In this document: positions 39,519 to 47,832 of the stretch, in pieces
How positions within the stretch are numbered: position 1 is the first letter of the stretch
Layout of the letters: the number at the start of each line of letters is the position of its first letter
NCBI RefSeq assembly: GCF_004364865.1
Contig: NZ_SOAU01000001.1
Location: forward strand, 4,062,001-4,126,000
Origin: Ilumatobacter fluminis
GTDB lineage: Bacteria; Actinomycetota; Acidimicrobiia; Acidimicrobiales; Ilumatobacteraceae
Length of the DNA: 64,000 bases
Direction: 5' to 3'
Made by a program: the position numbers and the translations under genes
The notes under the pieces: generated by a model
Seen by the model: only the letters and a program-made list of their open reading frames with translations
The model's database searches: none
Told to the model about the DNA's origin: nothing

Positions 39519-42500
39519 ATGAACACGAGACGTCGTCTCGTCGCGATGGTCGCCGCACTGGCGACCACACTCGGCCTGTTGGTCGTGCCGGTGACACCGG
39601 CCGCGGCCCAAGAGGCAACCGACCATTCCATCCTGGTCTTTTCGAAGACCGCGGCGTTCCGCCACGGCTCGATCGAGACCGGGGTCCAAGCCATCGAGGA
39701 CCTCGGTGCTGCGAACGGGGTCACGGTCGATGCGACCGAGGACGCCACCGCGTTCACCGAGGAGAACCTGAGCCAGTACTCGGCGGTCATCTGGATGTCG
39801 ACGACCGGCGACGTCCTGAACGCCGACCAGCAGGCCGCGTTCGAGTCGTACATCCAGTCGGGTGGCGGCTACGTCGGCATCCACGCCGCATCCGACACCG
39901 AGTACAGCTGGCCATGGTACGCCGACCTGGTCGGCGCATACTTCGCCGGCCACCCGGCCGTCCAGGAGGCGACGGTCGTCACGGAGGATCACGTCCACCC
40001 GTCGACCGCCCACCTCGACACCGAGTGGGCCCGCACCGACGAGTGGTACAACTTCGATCGCAACCCGCGTGTCGACGTCCACGTGCTCCAGTCACTCGAC
40101 GAGAGCACGTACAACGCCGGAGGATCGGCGATGGGTATCGACCATCCGATCACCTGGTGCCACGACTACGACGGCGGACGTTCCTGGTTCACCGGGCACG
40201 GCCACACCAACGCAACGTTCGCAGAGCCCGACTTCCTCGACCTCCTGTGGGGCGGCATCGAGTACGCCGCCGGCATCGCCGCCGGCGACTGCGGCGCCAC
40301 CGACTGGGACAACTTCCAGAAGGTCACGCTGGACGACAACACGAGCAACCCGATGACGCTCGAGGTCGCACCCGACGGCCGGGTCTTCTACATCGACCGG
40401 AACGGGGCGGTGCGGATCATCCACACCGACGGCAGCATCACGCAGGCCGGCTCGGTCGACGTGTACACGGGCCAGGAGTTCGGCCTGATCGGGCTCGCGC
40501 TCGATCCCGACTTCGAGAACAACGGCTTCATCTACCTCACCTACTCGCCCGACGACGGCATACCGCACGACCAGGTGTCGCGCTTCACGATGGTCGGCGA
40601 CACCTTCGACACCGCGACCGAGGTCGTCGTGCTCGACATCCCGACCCAGCGCGATCAGTGCTGCCACGCCGGCGGCGAGATCGAGTTCGACAGCCAGGGG
40701 AACCTCTACATCGCGACCGGTGACAACACGAACCCCTTCGCGTCGAGCGGCTACGCGCCGATCGACGAGCGCGACGGACGTTCGGCATGGGACGCCCAGG
40801 GCACCTCCGCGAACTCCAACGCCCTGATGGGCAAGGTGCTGCGCATCACCCCGCAACCCGACGGCAGCTACACGATCCCGGACGGGAACCTGTTCGACGA
40901 GGCACTCGACACCGACGACCTGACCCGTCCCGAGATCTACGCAATGGGCTTCCGGAATCCGTTCCGGATCGGCATCGACCCGCTGACCGACAAACTGCTC
41001 CTCGCCGACTACGGACCCGACGCCGGCAGCGCCAACGCGAACCGTGGCCCCGACGGCCGCGTCGAGTGGAACATCGTCGACCAGCCGGGCTTCTACGGAT
41101 GGCCGTACTGCGTCGGTGACAACACGCCGTACATCGACTTCGACTTCGAGACGAGCACGTCCGGCAGCGCCTTCGACTGCACGAACGGTCCGGTCAACGA
41201 CTCGCCGAACAACACCGGCATCAGCCAGCTCCCGGCTCCGATCGCGGCCGACCAGTGGTACGGCAAGTCGTCGACGGGCACGCCGGAGATCGGCACCGGC
41301 GGCGCGCCGATGGCCGGACCCGTCTACCGCTACGACCCGGCGAGCACGTCGGAGGTCAAGTGGCCCGAGTACTGGGACGGCAAGGCGATCTTCGGCGAGT
41401 GGAACCGGACGACGAACGGCATGTTCTCGTTCCAGGTCGACGACGACGTCGACGGCGTCGAGAAGATCAATCAGATGTTCCCCGGCGACACCTTCCGTCG
41501 ACTGATGGCGTTCGACTTCGGACCCGACGGCGCCCTGTACTTCATCGAGTGGGGCTCCGGCTTCGGCGGCAACAACGCCGACTCCGGCATCTACCGCATG
41601 GAGTACGCCGGCAACGCCCGGACCCCGATCGCCCGACTCACCGCCGACGTCACCAACGGCCCCCTCCCGCTCGAGGTGAACTTCGCCTCGACCGGTTCGT
41701 ACGACCCCGACGGCGGCCCGGTCACGACCGAGTGGGACTTCGACGGTGACGGCACGACCGACTCGACCGACCCGAACCCGACCCACACGTACACCGTCGC
41801 CGGCGACTACCAGGCTCGCCTGATCGTCACCGACGACGAAGGCGTGACGGCGTCGTCGACCGTCACGATCACCGCCGGCAACACCGCACCGGTGATCACC
41901 ATCGACACCCCGCCCAACGGCGGCTTCATGTCGTTCGGCGACACGATCTCGTACAGCGTGACCGTCACCGACGCCGAGGACGGAACGATCGACTGCGATC
42001 GGGTGATCACCCAACCCGCACTCGGGCACGACGAACACGCCCACGGGTACGAGCAGTACGCCGGCTGCAGCGGCAGCTTCCCGATTCCGGGTGACACGGG
42101 CCACGTCGGCGCCAACATCTTCGGCATCGTCACGGTCACCTACACCGACGACGGCGGCGCCAACGGCGCCGGCAGCCTGACGACCCAGGAGATCGTCGAA
42201 CTCCGGCTGCGCCACACCGAAGCCGAGTACTTCGCCGAGACCGGCAGGGTCGCCGGCGGCGTCGGCACCGACAACCCCGGTGTCCAGACCGAGGGCACGA
42301 CCGACGTCGGTGGTGGCCAGAACATCGGCTTCATCCAGGACGGCGACTGGTGGTCGCTCGAACCGGCGAACCTGACCGGCATCGACACCGTCGACGTGCG
42401 AATCGCGTCGGCCCGCTCGGGTGGCGTCCTCGAGATCCGCACCGATGCACCGGACGGCCCGCTCGTCGGGTCGACGACGATCACCGGCACCGGTGGTTGG

Positions 42501-45500
42501 CAGTCGTGGCAGACCGTCACGATCGACCTCGACGACGACGTCACGAGCGACAGCGTGTACTTCGTCGCCGACGCACCGTCGGGCGACACGGGCTACCTGT
42601 TCAACGTCAACTGGATGGAGTTCCAGGGCGTCGGCGTGAGCGAGAACCGTGCTCCCGCGGTGTCGGTTTCGGCGACCCCCGTCGAGGGCACCGCCCCGCT
42701 GGAGGTGGCGTTCACGGCGACGGCCACCGACCCGGACGGGGACACCGACCTCTCCTACGACTGGACGTTCGGCGACGGAGCCGTCGGGACGGGCGAGAAC
42801 CCGACCCACGTGTACGGCAGCCCGGGCGACTACACCGCCACGGTCACCGTGACCGACCCGAGCGGCGCCGCCGGCACCGCCTCGATCGATGTCTCGGTCA
42901 CCCCGGGCGCGATCGACGAGTGCTTGGCGGGACGGTCGGACGACTTCCTCGGTTCGCTGCTCGACACCGATCGGTGGACCGTGGTCCGAGAGAGCCAGGA
43001 GCTGCGGGTCGAGGACTCGCATCTGGTGATCCCGCTGACGGCCACCGACATCTACGGCGCCAACAACACCGACACCCCGAACATCGTGCTGCAGCCGCTT
43101 CCGAGCGGCGCCGTGACGATCACCACGAAGGTGACCGGCCGGTTCTACGACGCGTACGAACAGGGCGGCCTGATCCTCTACCAGGACGACGACAACTACA
43201 TGAAGTTCGTCTTCGAGGGTCGCACGACCAGTGGTGAGAACGCCGCCAACCGGGTGTTCCAGTTCGTGTCGGAGGCCGATGGTTCGCCGAACGAGACCAA
43301 CTCGCCGGCCGTCGGCGCCGGGTTCCCCGACACGGCGTACCTCCAGCTGCGCATCGACGCCGCCGGCATCGTCGAGGGATTCCACTCCACCGACGGCGTC
43401 ACCTGGACGAGCATGGGAGTGACCGGCGACGTGTCCGGCTACACCCACGCCCAGATGGGGTTGATGGCACTCGCCGGCAACAACCGGAACGAGGACGAGG
43501 AAGCGTCGTTCGACTGGTTCTCGGTGACGCCCGACGACACCGCCGGATCGGCCGGTCCGAACGACGAGTTCGACGGTACGACGCTCGACCTGTGTCGATG
43601 GAATCGCAGCGTCCGACTCGACGACACCGCCTACGCCGTCACCGACGGTGCGCTGGTGCTCGAGACGGGCAACGGTGACATCTACCAGGGCACGGCGACG
43701 GATCCGACCAACTTCATCCTGCAGGATCAGCCCGGCGACGAGTGGACGGTCGAGACCAAGCTCGACACGTCGCAGCTCGCCGAGCGGTACCAGCAGGCCG
43801 GTCTGATGGTCTACGTCGACGACGACCACTACGTGAAGTGGAACATGCTCGCCACGAACACGGCTGGCAACGCCGTGACGACCAACCTCGAGTTCCGGAA
43901 CGAGATCGACGGCACCATCGCCGGCCCGAACTCGAACGTGAACGGGGTGGCACGTGGCGACCTGTGGCTGCGGTTGAGTCGGTCGGGTGACACGTTCTCG
44001 GCGTCGTACTCGCTCGACGGCACGACGTGGACGGACGCGGCGAACCCCGTGACGAACGCCCTCGTGGCGGCGAACGGCGCCGTCGGTGTGTTCACGATCG
44101 GCACCAACCAGTCGGCACCGGTGCCGGTGGCGTTTGACTACTTCCGGGTGGTCGAGGAGCCGGTGGACACCACGCCGCCGGCGATCTCGGCGAGCCTGCA
44201 CGGCGCCTTCACGGGAACGATCCTTCCCGCCGTCGGTTCCGACCTCGCCGGCTCGGCCGAGATGATCGTCACCTCGACCCAGACGACGATGACGGCCGAC
44301 CTCACCGGCCTCGAACCCGAAGGCGAGTTCTCTGCGCACCTCCACGTCGGCACCTGTGCCGCCGTCGAGGCGCACTACATGGACGACCCCGACGGTCCGA
44401 TGGCACCACCCAACGAGTTGTGGCTGCGCGATCCGGGCCAGAACACGTTCGTCGCCGACAGCAGCGGCGCTGCATCGCCGAGCGGTGATGCGCCGTGGGC
44501 GGCGCGGTCGACGGCGCAGGCCGTGATGGTCCACGCCGGCGACACGGGACTGCCCCGTGGGTGCGCCACCCTCGACACCTCGTCGGGTGAGGTCCAGGTG
44601 GTGCTCGATGCCGCTGACGACCTGCCGGGCCAGGTGTACGTCGAGTACCGCGTCGGCGGCGGCGAGTGGAGCGAGTACACGACGGCCGTGACCGTCTCGG
44701 AGCCCGGCGACCACGTCGTCGAGTTCCGGGCGTCGGACACCGCCGGCAACGTCAGCGAGGTCGGGACGGCGACGTTCTCGATCCGCGCACCGCTCACCCT
44801 CGACGCGGTCACCGTCGACCCGGCGACGCCTGACGGCGCCGACGGCTGGTACGTCGGTCCGGTCACGGTCGCCGGTGTCGCGAGCGACCCGGCCGCCACG
44901 GTCGAGTTCTCGGTCGACGGCGCTCCGTTCGCCGCCGGCGACGACGGCTCGGTCGTCGTGGGCGGCGACGGTGCCCACACGGTCGCGGTGCGGGCGGTTC
45001 GTGGTGACGAGACGACCGATTCGACGACGGTCGAGTTCGCGATCGACGCCACGGCGCCGGTCGTCACGGTCGACGGTGTCGCCGACGGCGGAAGCGCCGG
45101 CAACGCGGGAGCCGTCGCCGTGTCGGCGGAGGACGCCACGAGCGGCGTCGCCTCGCTGACGGTGGCCCTCGACGGGGTCACCGTCGGGACCGAGTTCGGG
45201 CTCGACGGCCTGGCGCTCGGTCAGCACACGCTGACGGCCACCGCCGTCGACGTGGCCGGCAACGCAACGACATCGACCATCGTGTTCACAGTGGTGACGT
45301 CGTACGGCGACATCGACGCCCTCATCACCCGCTATGTCGACGAGGGCCGGCTCGACCCGGCCACCGCCGACAGCCTGCGAGGCGACCTCGACAAGTCGCT
45401 CGGCTTCGCCGAGCGCGGCAAGTCGAAGCAGGCCAAGCAGTGGGTGCAGCGGGCGATCGACACCGCCGTCGGCATCCCCGACGCCGGCGTGCGCGGCGTG

Positions 45501-45539
45501 CTCGTGAGCTCGCTCACCGACCTGTACCAGCAGGTGTAG
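39519..45539 (+). CDS. Secreted ThuA / sugar-dehydrogenase / PKD / CBM6 / FIMAH mosaic protein
   Basis: A 2006-residue exported protein. A Sec signal peptide ends PAAAQ (about residue 31). Approximate parts: ThuA-like domain 34-245 (HSILVFSKTAAFRHGSI; GGGYVGIHAASDTEY); six-bladed glucose/sorbosone dehydrogenase propeller 268-690 (FGLIGLALDPDF; GKVLRITPQPDGS; MGFRNPFRIGIDP); PKD 700-784; CBM6-like 900-1035; PKD 1044-1128; two concanavalin-like modules 1134-1337 and 1347-1544; CHRD-like 1552-1694 with FSAHLHVGTC; Ig-like modules 1705-1925; FIMAH-like C-terminus 1928-2000. It may oxidise and bind polysaccharide-derived sugars outside the cell. GAGAGGGG precedes the ATG. The upstream in-frame extension lacks a signal peptide and is rejected. 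Confidence 0.9.
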   Translation: MNTRRRLVAMVAALATTLGLLVVPVTPAAAQEATDHSILVFSKTAAFRHGSIETGVQAIEDLGAANGVTVDATEDATAFTEENLSQYSAVIWMSTTGDVLNADQQAAFESYIQSGGGYVGIHAASDTEYSWPWYADLVGAYFAGHPAVQEATVVTEDHVHPSTAHLDTEWARTDEWYNFDRNPRVDVHVLQSLDESTYNAGGSAMGIDHPITWCHDYDGGRSWFTGHGHTNATFAEPDFLDLLWGGIEYAAGIAAGDCGATDWDNFQKVTLDDNTSNPMTLEVAPDGRVFYIDRNGAVRIIHTDGSITQAGSVDVYTGQEFGLIGLALDPDFENNGFIYLTYSPDDGIPHDQVSRFTMVGDTFDTATEVVVLDIPTQRDQCCHAGGEIEFDSQGNLYIATGDNTNPFASSGYAPIDERDGRSAWDAQGTSANSNALMGKVLRITPQPDGSYTIPDGNLFDEALDTDDLTRPEIYAMGFRNPFRIGIDPLTDKLLLADYGPDAGSANANRGPDGRVEWNIVDQPGFYGWPYCVGDNTPYIDFDFETSTSGSAFDCTNGPVNDSPNNTGISQLPAPIAADQWYGKSSTGTPEIGTGGAPMAGPVYRYDPASTSEVKWPEYWDGKAIFGEWNRTTNGMFSFQVDDDVDGVEKINQMFPGDTFRRLMAFDFGPDGALYFIEWGSGFGGNNADSGIYRMEYAGNARTPIARLTADVTNGPLPLEVNFASTGSYDPDGGPVTTEWDFDGDGTTDSTDPNPTHTYTVAGDYQARLIVTDDEGVTASSTVTITAGNTAPVITIDTPPNGGFMSFGDTISYSVTVTDAEDGTIDCDRVITQPALGHDEHAHGYEQYAGCSGSFPIPGDTGHVGANIFGIVTVTYTDDGGANGAGSLTTQEIVELRLRHTEAEYFAETGRVAGGVGTDNPGVQTEGTTDVGGGQNIGFIQDGDWWSLEPANLTGIDTVDVRIASARSGGVLEIRTDAPDGPLVGSTTITGTGGWQSWQTVTIDLDDDVTSDSVYFVADAPSGDTGYLFNVNWMEFQGVGVSENRAPAVSVSATPVEGTAPLEVAFTATATDPDGDTDLSYDWTFGDGAVGTGENPTHVYGSPGDYTATVTVTDPSGAAGTASIDVSVTPGAIDECLAGRSDDFLGSLLDTDRWTVVRESQELRVEDSHLVIPLTATDIYGANNTDTPNIVLQPLPSGAVTITTKVTGRFYDAYEQGGLILYQDDDNYMKFVFEGRTTSGENAANRVFQFVSEADGSPNETNSPAVGAGFPDTAYLQLRIDAAGIVEGFHSTDGVTWTSMGVTGDVSGYTHAQMGLMALAGNNRNEDEEASFDWFSVTPDDTAGSAGPNDEFDGTTLDLCRWNRSVRLDDTAYAVTDGALVLETGNGDIYQGTATDPTNFILQDQPGDEWTVETKLDTSQLAERYQQAGLMVYVDDDHYVKWNMLATNTAGNAVTTNLEFRNEIDGTIAGPNSNVNGVARGDLWLRLSRSGDTFSASYSLDGTTWTDAANPVTNALVAANGAVGVFTIGTNQSAPVPVAFDYFRVVEEPVDTTPPAISASLHGAFTGTILPAVGSDLAGSAEMIVTSTQTTMTADLTGLEPEGEFSAHLHVGTCAAVEAHYMDDPDGPMAPPNELWLRDPGQNTFVADSSGAASPSGDAPWAARSTAQAVMVHAGDTGLPRGCATLDTSSGEVQVVLDAADDLPGQVYVEYRVGGGEWSEYTTAVTVSEPGDHVVEFRASDTAGNVSEVGTATFSIRAPLTLDAVTVDPATPDGADGWYVGPVTVAGVASDPAATVEFSVDGAPFAAGDDGSVVVGGDGAHTVAVRAVRGDETTDSTTVEFAIDATAPVVTVDGVADGGSAGNAGAVAVSAEDATSGVASLTVALDGVTVGTEFGLDGLALGQHTLTATAVDVAGNATTSTIVFTVVTSYGDIDALITRYVDEGRLDPATADSLRGDLDKSLGFAERGKSKQAKQWVQRAIDTAVGIPDAGVRGVLVSSLTDLYQQV

Positions 45540-45554
45540 CAAGTCCCCCCGCCT

Positions 45555-45592
45555 GGTCGCCCCCGCCCGTTCTTCTCCCGGCGGGGGCGACC
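45555..45592. terminator. Hairpin terminator 1 between the secreted-protein gene and dcd
   Basis: A perfect 13-bp stem (GGTCGCCCCCGCC and its complement) with a 12-nt loop, 16 nt after the stop of the upstream gene. It has no long T-run. Confidence 0.8.
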
Positions 45593-45612
45593 CGAGCGGA
45601 GTACCGCCACGG

Positions 45613-45644
45613 AACGGGCCCCGGTCACACGACCGGGGCCCGTT
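45613..45644. terminator. Hairpin terminator 2 between the secreted-protein gene and dcd
   Basis: A perfect 14-bp stem (AACGGGCCCCGGTC and complement) with an ACAC loop, 6 nt before the convergent dcd stop. The arms end in AA/TT, so it can work for both strands. Confidence 0.85.
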
Positions 45645-45649
45645 CGCGC

Positions 45650-46219
45650 TCAGTCGAAGTTCTCGAAGTAGCGACTCGGGGTCGGGCCACGCTGACCCTG
45701 GTACTTCGAGCCCTGGGCGCCGCTGCCGTAGGGGTGGTCGGCCGGTGTGGTCATCTGCATGAAGCTGACCTGGCCGATCTTCATGCCCGCGTACAGCGTG
45801 ATCGGCAGGCTGGCGACGTTCGCCAACTCGAGGGTGATGTGACCGTCGAAGCCCGAGTCGAGAAAACCCGCGGTGCTGTGAATGAGAAGACCGAGCCGCC
45901 CGAGCGACGACTTGCCCTCGACGCGCCCGACCAGATCGTCGGGGACCGCGATCCGTTCGAGTGTCGCCCCGAGGACGAACTCGCCCGGGTGCAGCATGAA
46001 CGCCTCACTCCCGTCATCGGGGATCTCCACGAGTTCGGTCAGGTCGCGCTGGTCCTGCTTGACGTCGATCACGCCGGCCGTGTGGTTCCGGAACACGCGG
46101 AACAGGTTGGAGATCCGCACGTCGATCGACGACGGCTGGATCAGCGACGGGTCGAACGGGTCGATCACGATCCGTCCGGCGTCGATCTGTTCGCGCATGG
46201 TGCGGTCTGAGAGGATCAC
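45650..46219 (-). CDS. dcd: dCTP deaminase
   Basis: It deaminates dCTP (the bifunctional type also hydrolyses dUTP) to feed dTTP synthesis. The 189-residue trimeric-dUTPase-fold protein has [69 protein letters not shown] (catalytic Glu), [21 protein letters not shown] and the C-terminal [16 protein letters not shown]. The GTG at 46219 matches the family start and lies 8 nt after TAACGT. It converges with the 2006-residue protein gene. Confidence 0.95.
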   Translation of the reverse strand: MILSDRTMREQIDAGRIVIDPFDPSLIQPSSIDVRISNLFRVFRNHTAGVIDVKQDQRDLTELVEIPDDGSEAFMLHPGEFVLGATLERIAVPDDLVGRVEGKSSLGRLGLLIHSTAGFLDSGFDGHITLELANVASLPITLYAGMKIGQVSFMQMTTPADHPYGSGAQGSKYQGQRGPTPSRYFENFD

Positions 46220-46227
46220 GAGCCCGC

Positions 46228-46233
46228 ACGTTA
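46228..46233 (-). promoter_or_regulatory. -10 box of near-leaderless dcd promoter
   Basis: TAACGT on the minus strand ends 8 nt before the dcd GTG. Confidence 0.45.
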
Positions 46234-46340
46234 GTGACTGTGGACGTCGGCACCGTCCGGTCGCAGCGCTGCCACCGCCGACATCCACGCCCAGAAGCGG
46301 GCACGGGTCGGCACCGACTGACATGTTGACACGGGGCACG

Positions 46341-46366
46341 AGTTTGTCGCAGCCTTGGAGAAACCC
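46341..46366 (-). promoter_or_regulatory. ROK-repressor operator candidate upstream of its own gene
   Basis: Read on the minus strand it contains AGGCTGCGACAAAC with TTTCTC on the other side. It agrees with the site at 47665-47690 at 19 of 26 positions, including AGGCT-R-CGACAAAC. It starts 9 bp after a TTGACA (46326-46331), so binding would cover the promoter spacer or -10 region. Confidence 0.65.
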
Positions 46367-46424
46367 GTGTCTACCGCGGGTCGTCCGGCGGGCCAGGGCG
46401 TGCCGCCGGTGATCGTCGTCGCAC

Positions 46425-47654
46425 ATGAGCAACACCAACGCCACCGGGGCGAGAAGCGAATCGGTTCGCCTGATGAACCAGTCCGTCGTGCTGCGCGCCG
46501 TCCACCTGGCCGGTGAACAGAGCCGGTCGGCGCTGGTCCCTGCGACCGACCTGACGCGCGGCGCCGTCGGCACGATCGTCGGCGACCTGGTCGGCCTCGG
46601 TCTCCTCGAGGAAGAACGGGCGATGTCCGACGGCAGCCCGGGTCGGCCGTCGACCCTCGTCCGACCGAGCGGTCGAGCCGTCGTCATCGCCTTCGACCTC
46701 CGGGTCGAGACGATCGCAGTCGGCGTCTTCACGCTCGGCGGCAGGCGACTCGCCGGCACCAGGATCTCTCGCGACCACGATCGAGGACCGGAACACACGG
46801 TCGACGAACTCGCCGTCATCGCCCGTGGACTGCTCGAGCTCCTGCCGGCCGACACCGTCGTCCACGGGGTCGGGGCGGCGATCGCCGGCCTGGTTCGTCA
46901 CGACGACCAACTCGTGGTGAGCGGCCCCAACCTCGGCTGGCGCGACGTCCCCCTCGGTGACTTGCTCCGCGATCGGCTGGGCCCCGACATCCATGTGGCG
47001 GTCGGCAACGACGCCGACCTCGGCGCGCTCGCGGAGAGCCGGCGCGGCGCGGCGGTCGGACTCGACGATCTGGTCTACATCTCCGGCGAGGTCGGCATCG
47101 GCGGCGGCATGATCGTCGGAGGACGCCCACTCATCGGATCGGCCGGTTGCTCGGGCGAGGTCGGCCACATTCCCGTCAATCCGATCGGGATCGACTGCAA
47201 CTGCGGATCGATCGGCTGCTGGGAGACCGAAGCGGGCGACCACGCGCTGTTCCGTCGGGTCGGCCGTCCCGACGTCGTCGGGAGCGCCGCGATCGAGGCG
47301 ATCGTGCGCGACGCGATCGCAGGCGACCGGAAGGTGCTGGCCGCGATCGACGAGCAGGCCCGGTGGATCGCCTTCGGACTCGCCGGGATCATCAACGTGT
47401 TCGACCCCGACATGGTGGTGCTCGGAGGATCGCTCGCTCGGCTCCACCCGCACATCGCAGCGACGCTCGACCGCGAACTCGACCGGCGGGTCTTCGACGT
47501 CATCCGCTCGCGGGTGCGCGTCGTGCCGAGCGCGCTCGGCATCGACTCGATGCTCATCGGGGCGGCCGAGTGGGCCTGGGACCGGGTCCTGACCGAACCC
47601 GCTCACGCCGCGAACGGCGTCGCCGTGCCGAAGATCGTCCGCCGTATCGCTTGA
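46425..47654 (+). CDS. ROK-family transcriptional repressor (XylR/NagC type)
   Basis: The 409-residue protein has an N-terminal winged helix (about 12-75: [46 protein letters not shown]). The ROK sugar-kinase-like domain follows, with [44 protein letters not shown] and the zinc motif [10 protein letters not shown]. It probably binds xylose or a related sugar and releases DNA. It precedes the XylF-like binding-protein gene by 178 bp, and both upstream regions share an operator-like sequence, indicating autoregulation and control of uptake. Confidence 0.92.
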   Translation: MSNTNATGARSESVRLMNQSVVLRAVHLAGEQSRSALVPATDLTRGAVGTIVGDLVGLGLLEEERAMSDGSPGRPSTLVRPSGRAVVIAFDLRVETIAVGVFTLGGRRLAGTRISRDHDRGPEHTVDELAVIARGLLELLPADTVVHGVGAAIAGLVRHDDQLVVSGPNLGWRDVPLGDLLRDRLGPDIHVAVGNDADLGALAESRRGAAVGLDDLVYISGEVGIGGGMIVGGRPLIGSAGCSGEVGHIPVNPIGIDCNCGSIGCWETEAGDHALFRRVGRPDVVGSAAIEAIVRDAIAGDRKVLAAIDEQARWIAFGLAGIINVFDPDMVVLGGSLARLHPHIAATLDRELDRRVFDVIRSRVRVVPSALGIDSMLIGAAEWAWDRVLTEPAHAANGVAVPKIVRRIA

Positions 47655-47690
47655 CAAGAACAGGCGTTTTGTCAGAGGCTACGACAAACG
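47651..47690 (+). promoter_or_regulatory. Promoter -35 and ROK operator upstream of the XylF-like gene
   Basis: A consensus TTGACA (47651-47656) is followed after 8 bp by an imperfect inverted repeat (47665-47690) with arms TTTGTC and GACAAA around AGAGGCTAC. This GTTTGTC/GACAAAC pattern resembles known XylR-type ROK operators. It matches the site in front of the ROK gene. No perfect -10 hexamer is visible; GAGGCT at 18-bp spacing is the best. Confidence 0.65.
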
Positions 47691-47832
47691 TCAGCTGACT
47701 CGGCCGAGAGAGGGGTGGCCGAATCGTGCAGGCACGTCGGGGGACGGGTCTCGCACGGCGCCCCGGCTCGTTGCCGACGAGCCGACGAACGATCTGTCGG
47801 CCGAACGGTCGGCACGTCCAGAAGGGGGACAC

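Noticed and set aside
40092-45542. 1816-codon open frame on the minus strand opposite the secreted mosaic protein
   Set aside because: It is the antisense shadow of a GC-rich gene with strong third-position bias. Its product is Arg/Val/Asp-rich low-complexity sequence with no signal peptide or motif, while the plus-strand frame has a signal peptide, ribosome site and many domains.
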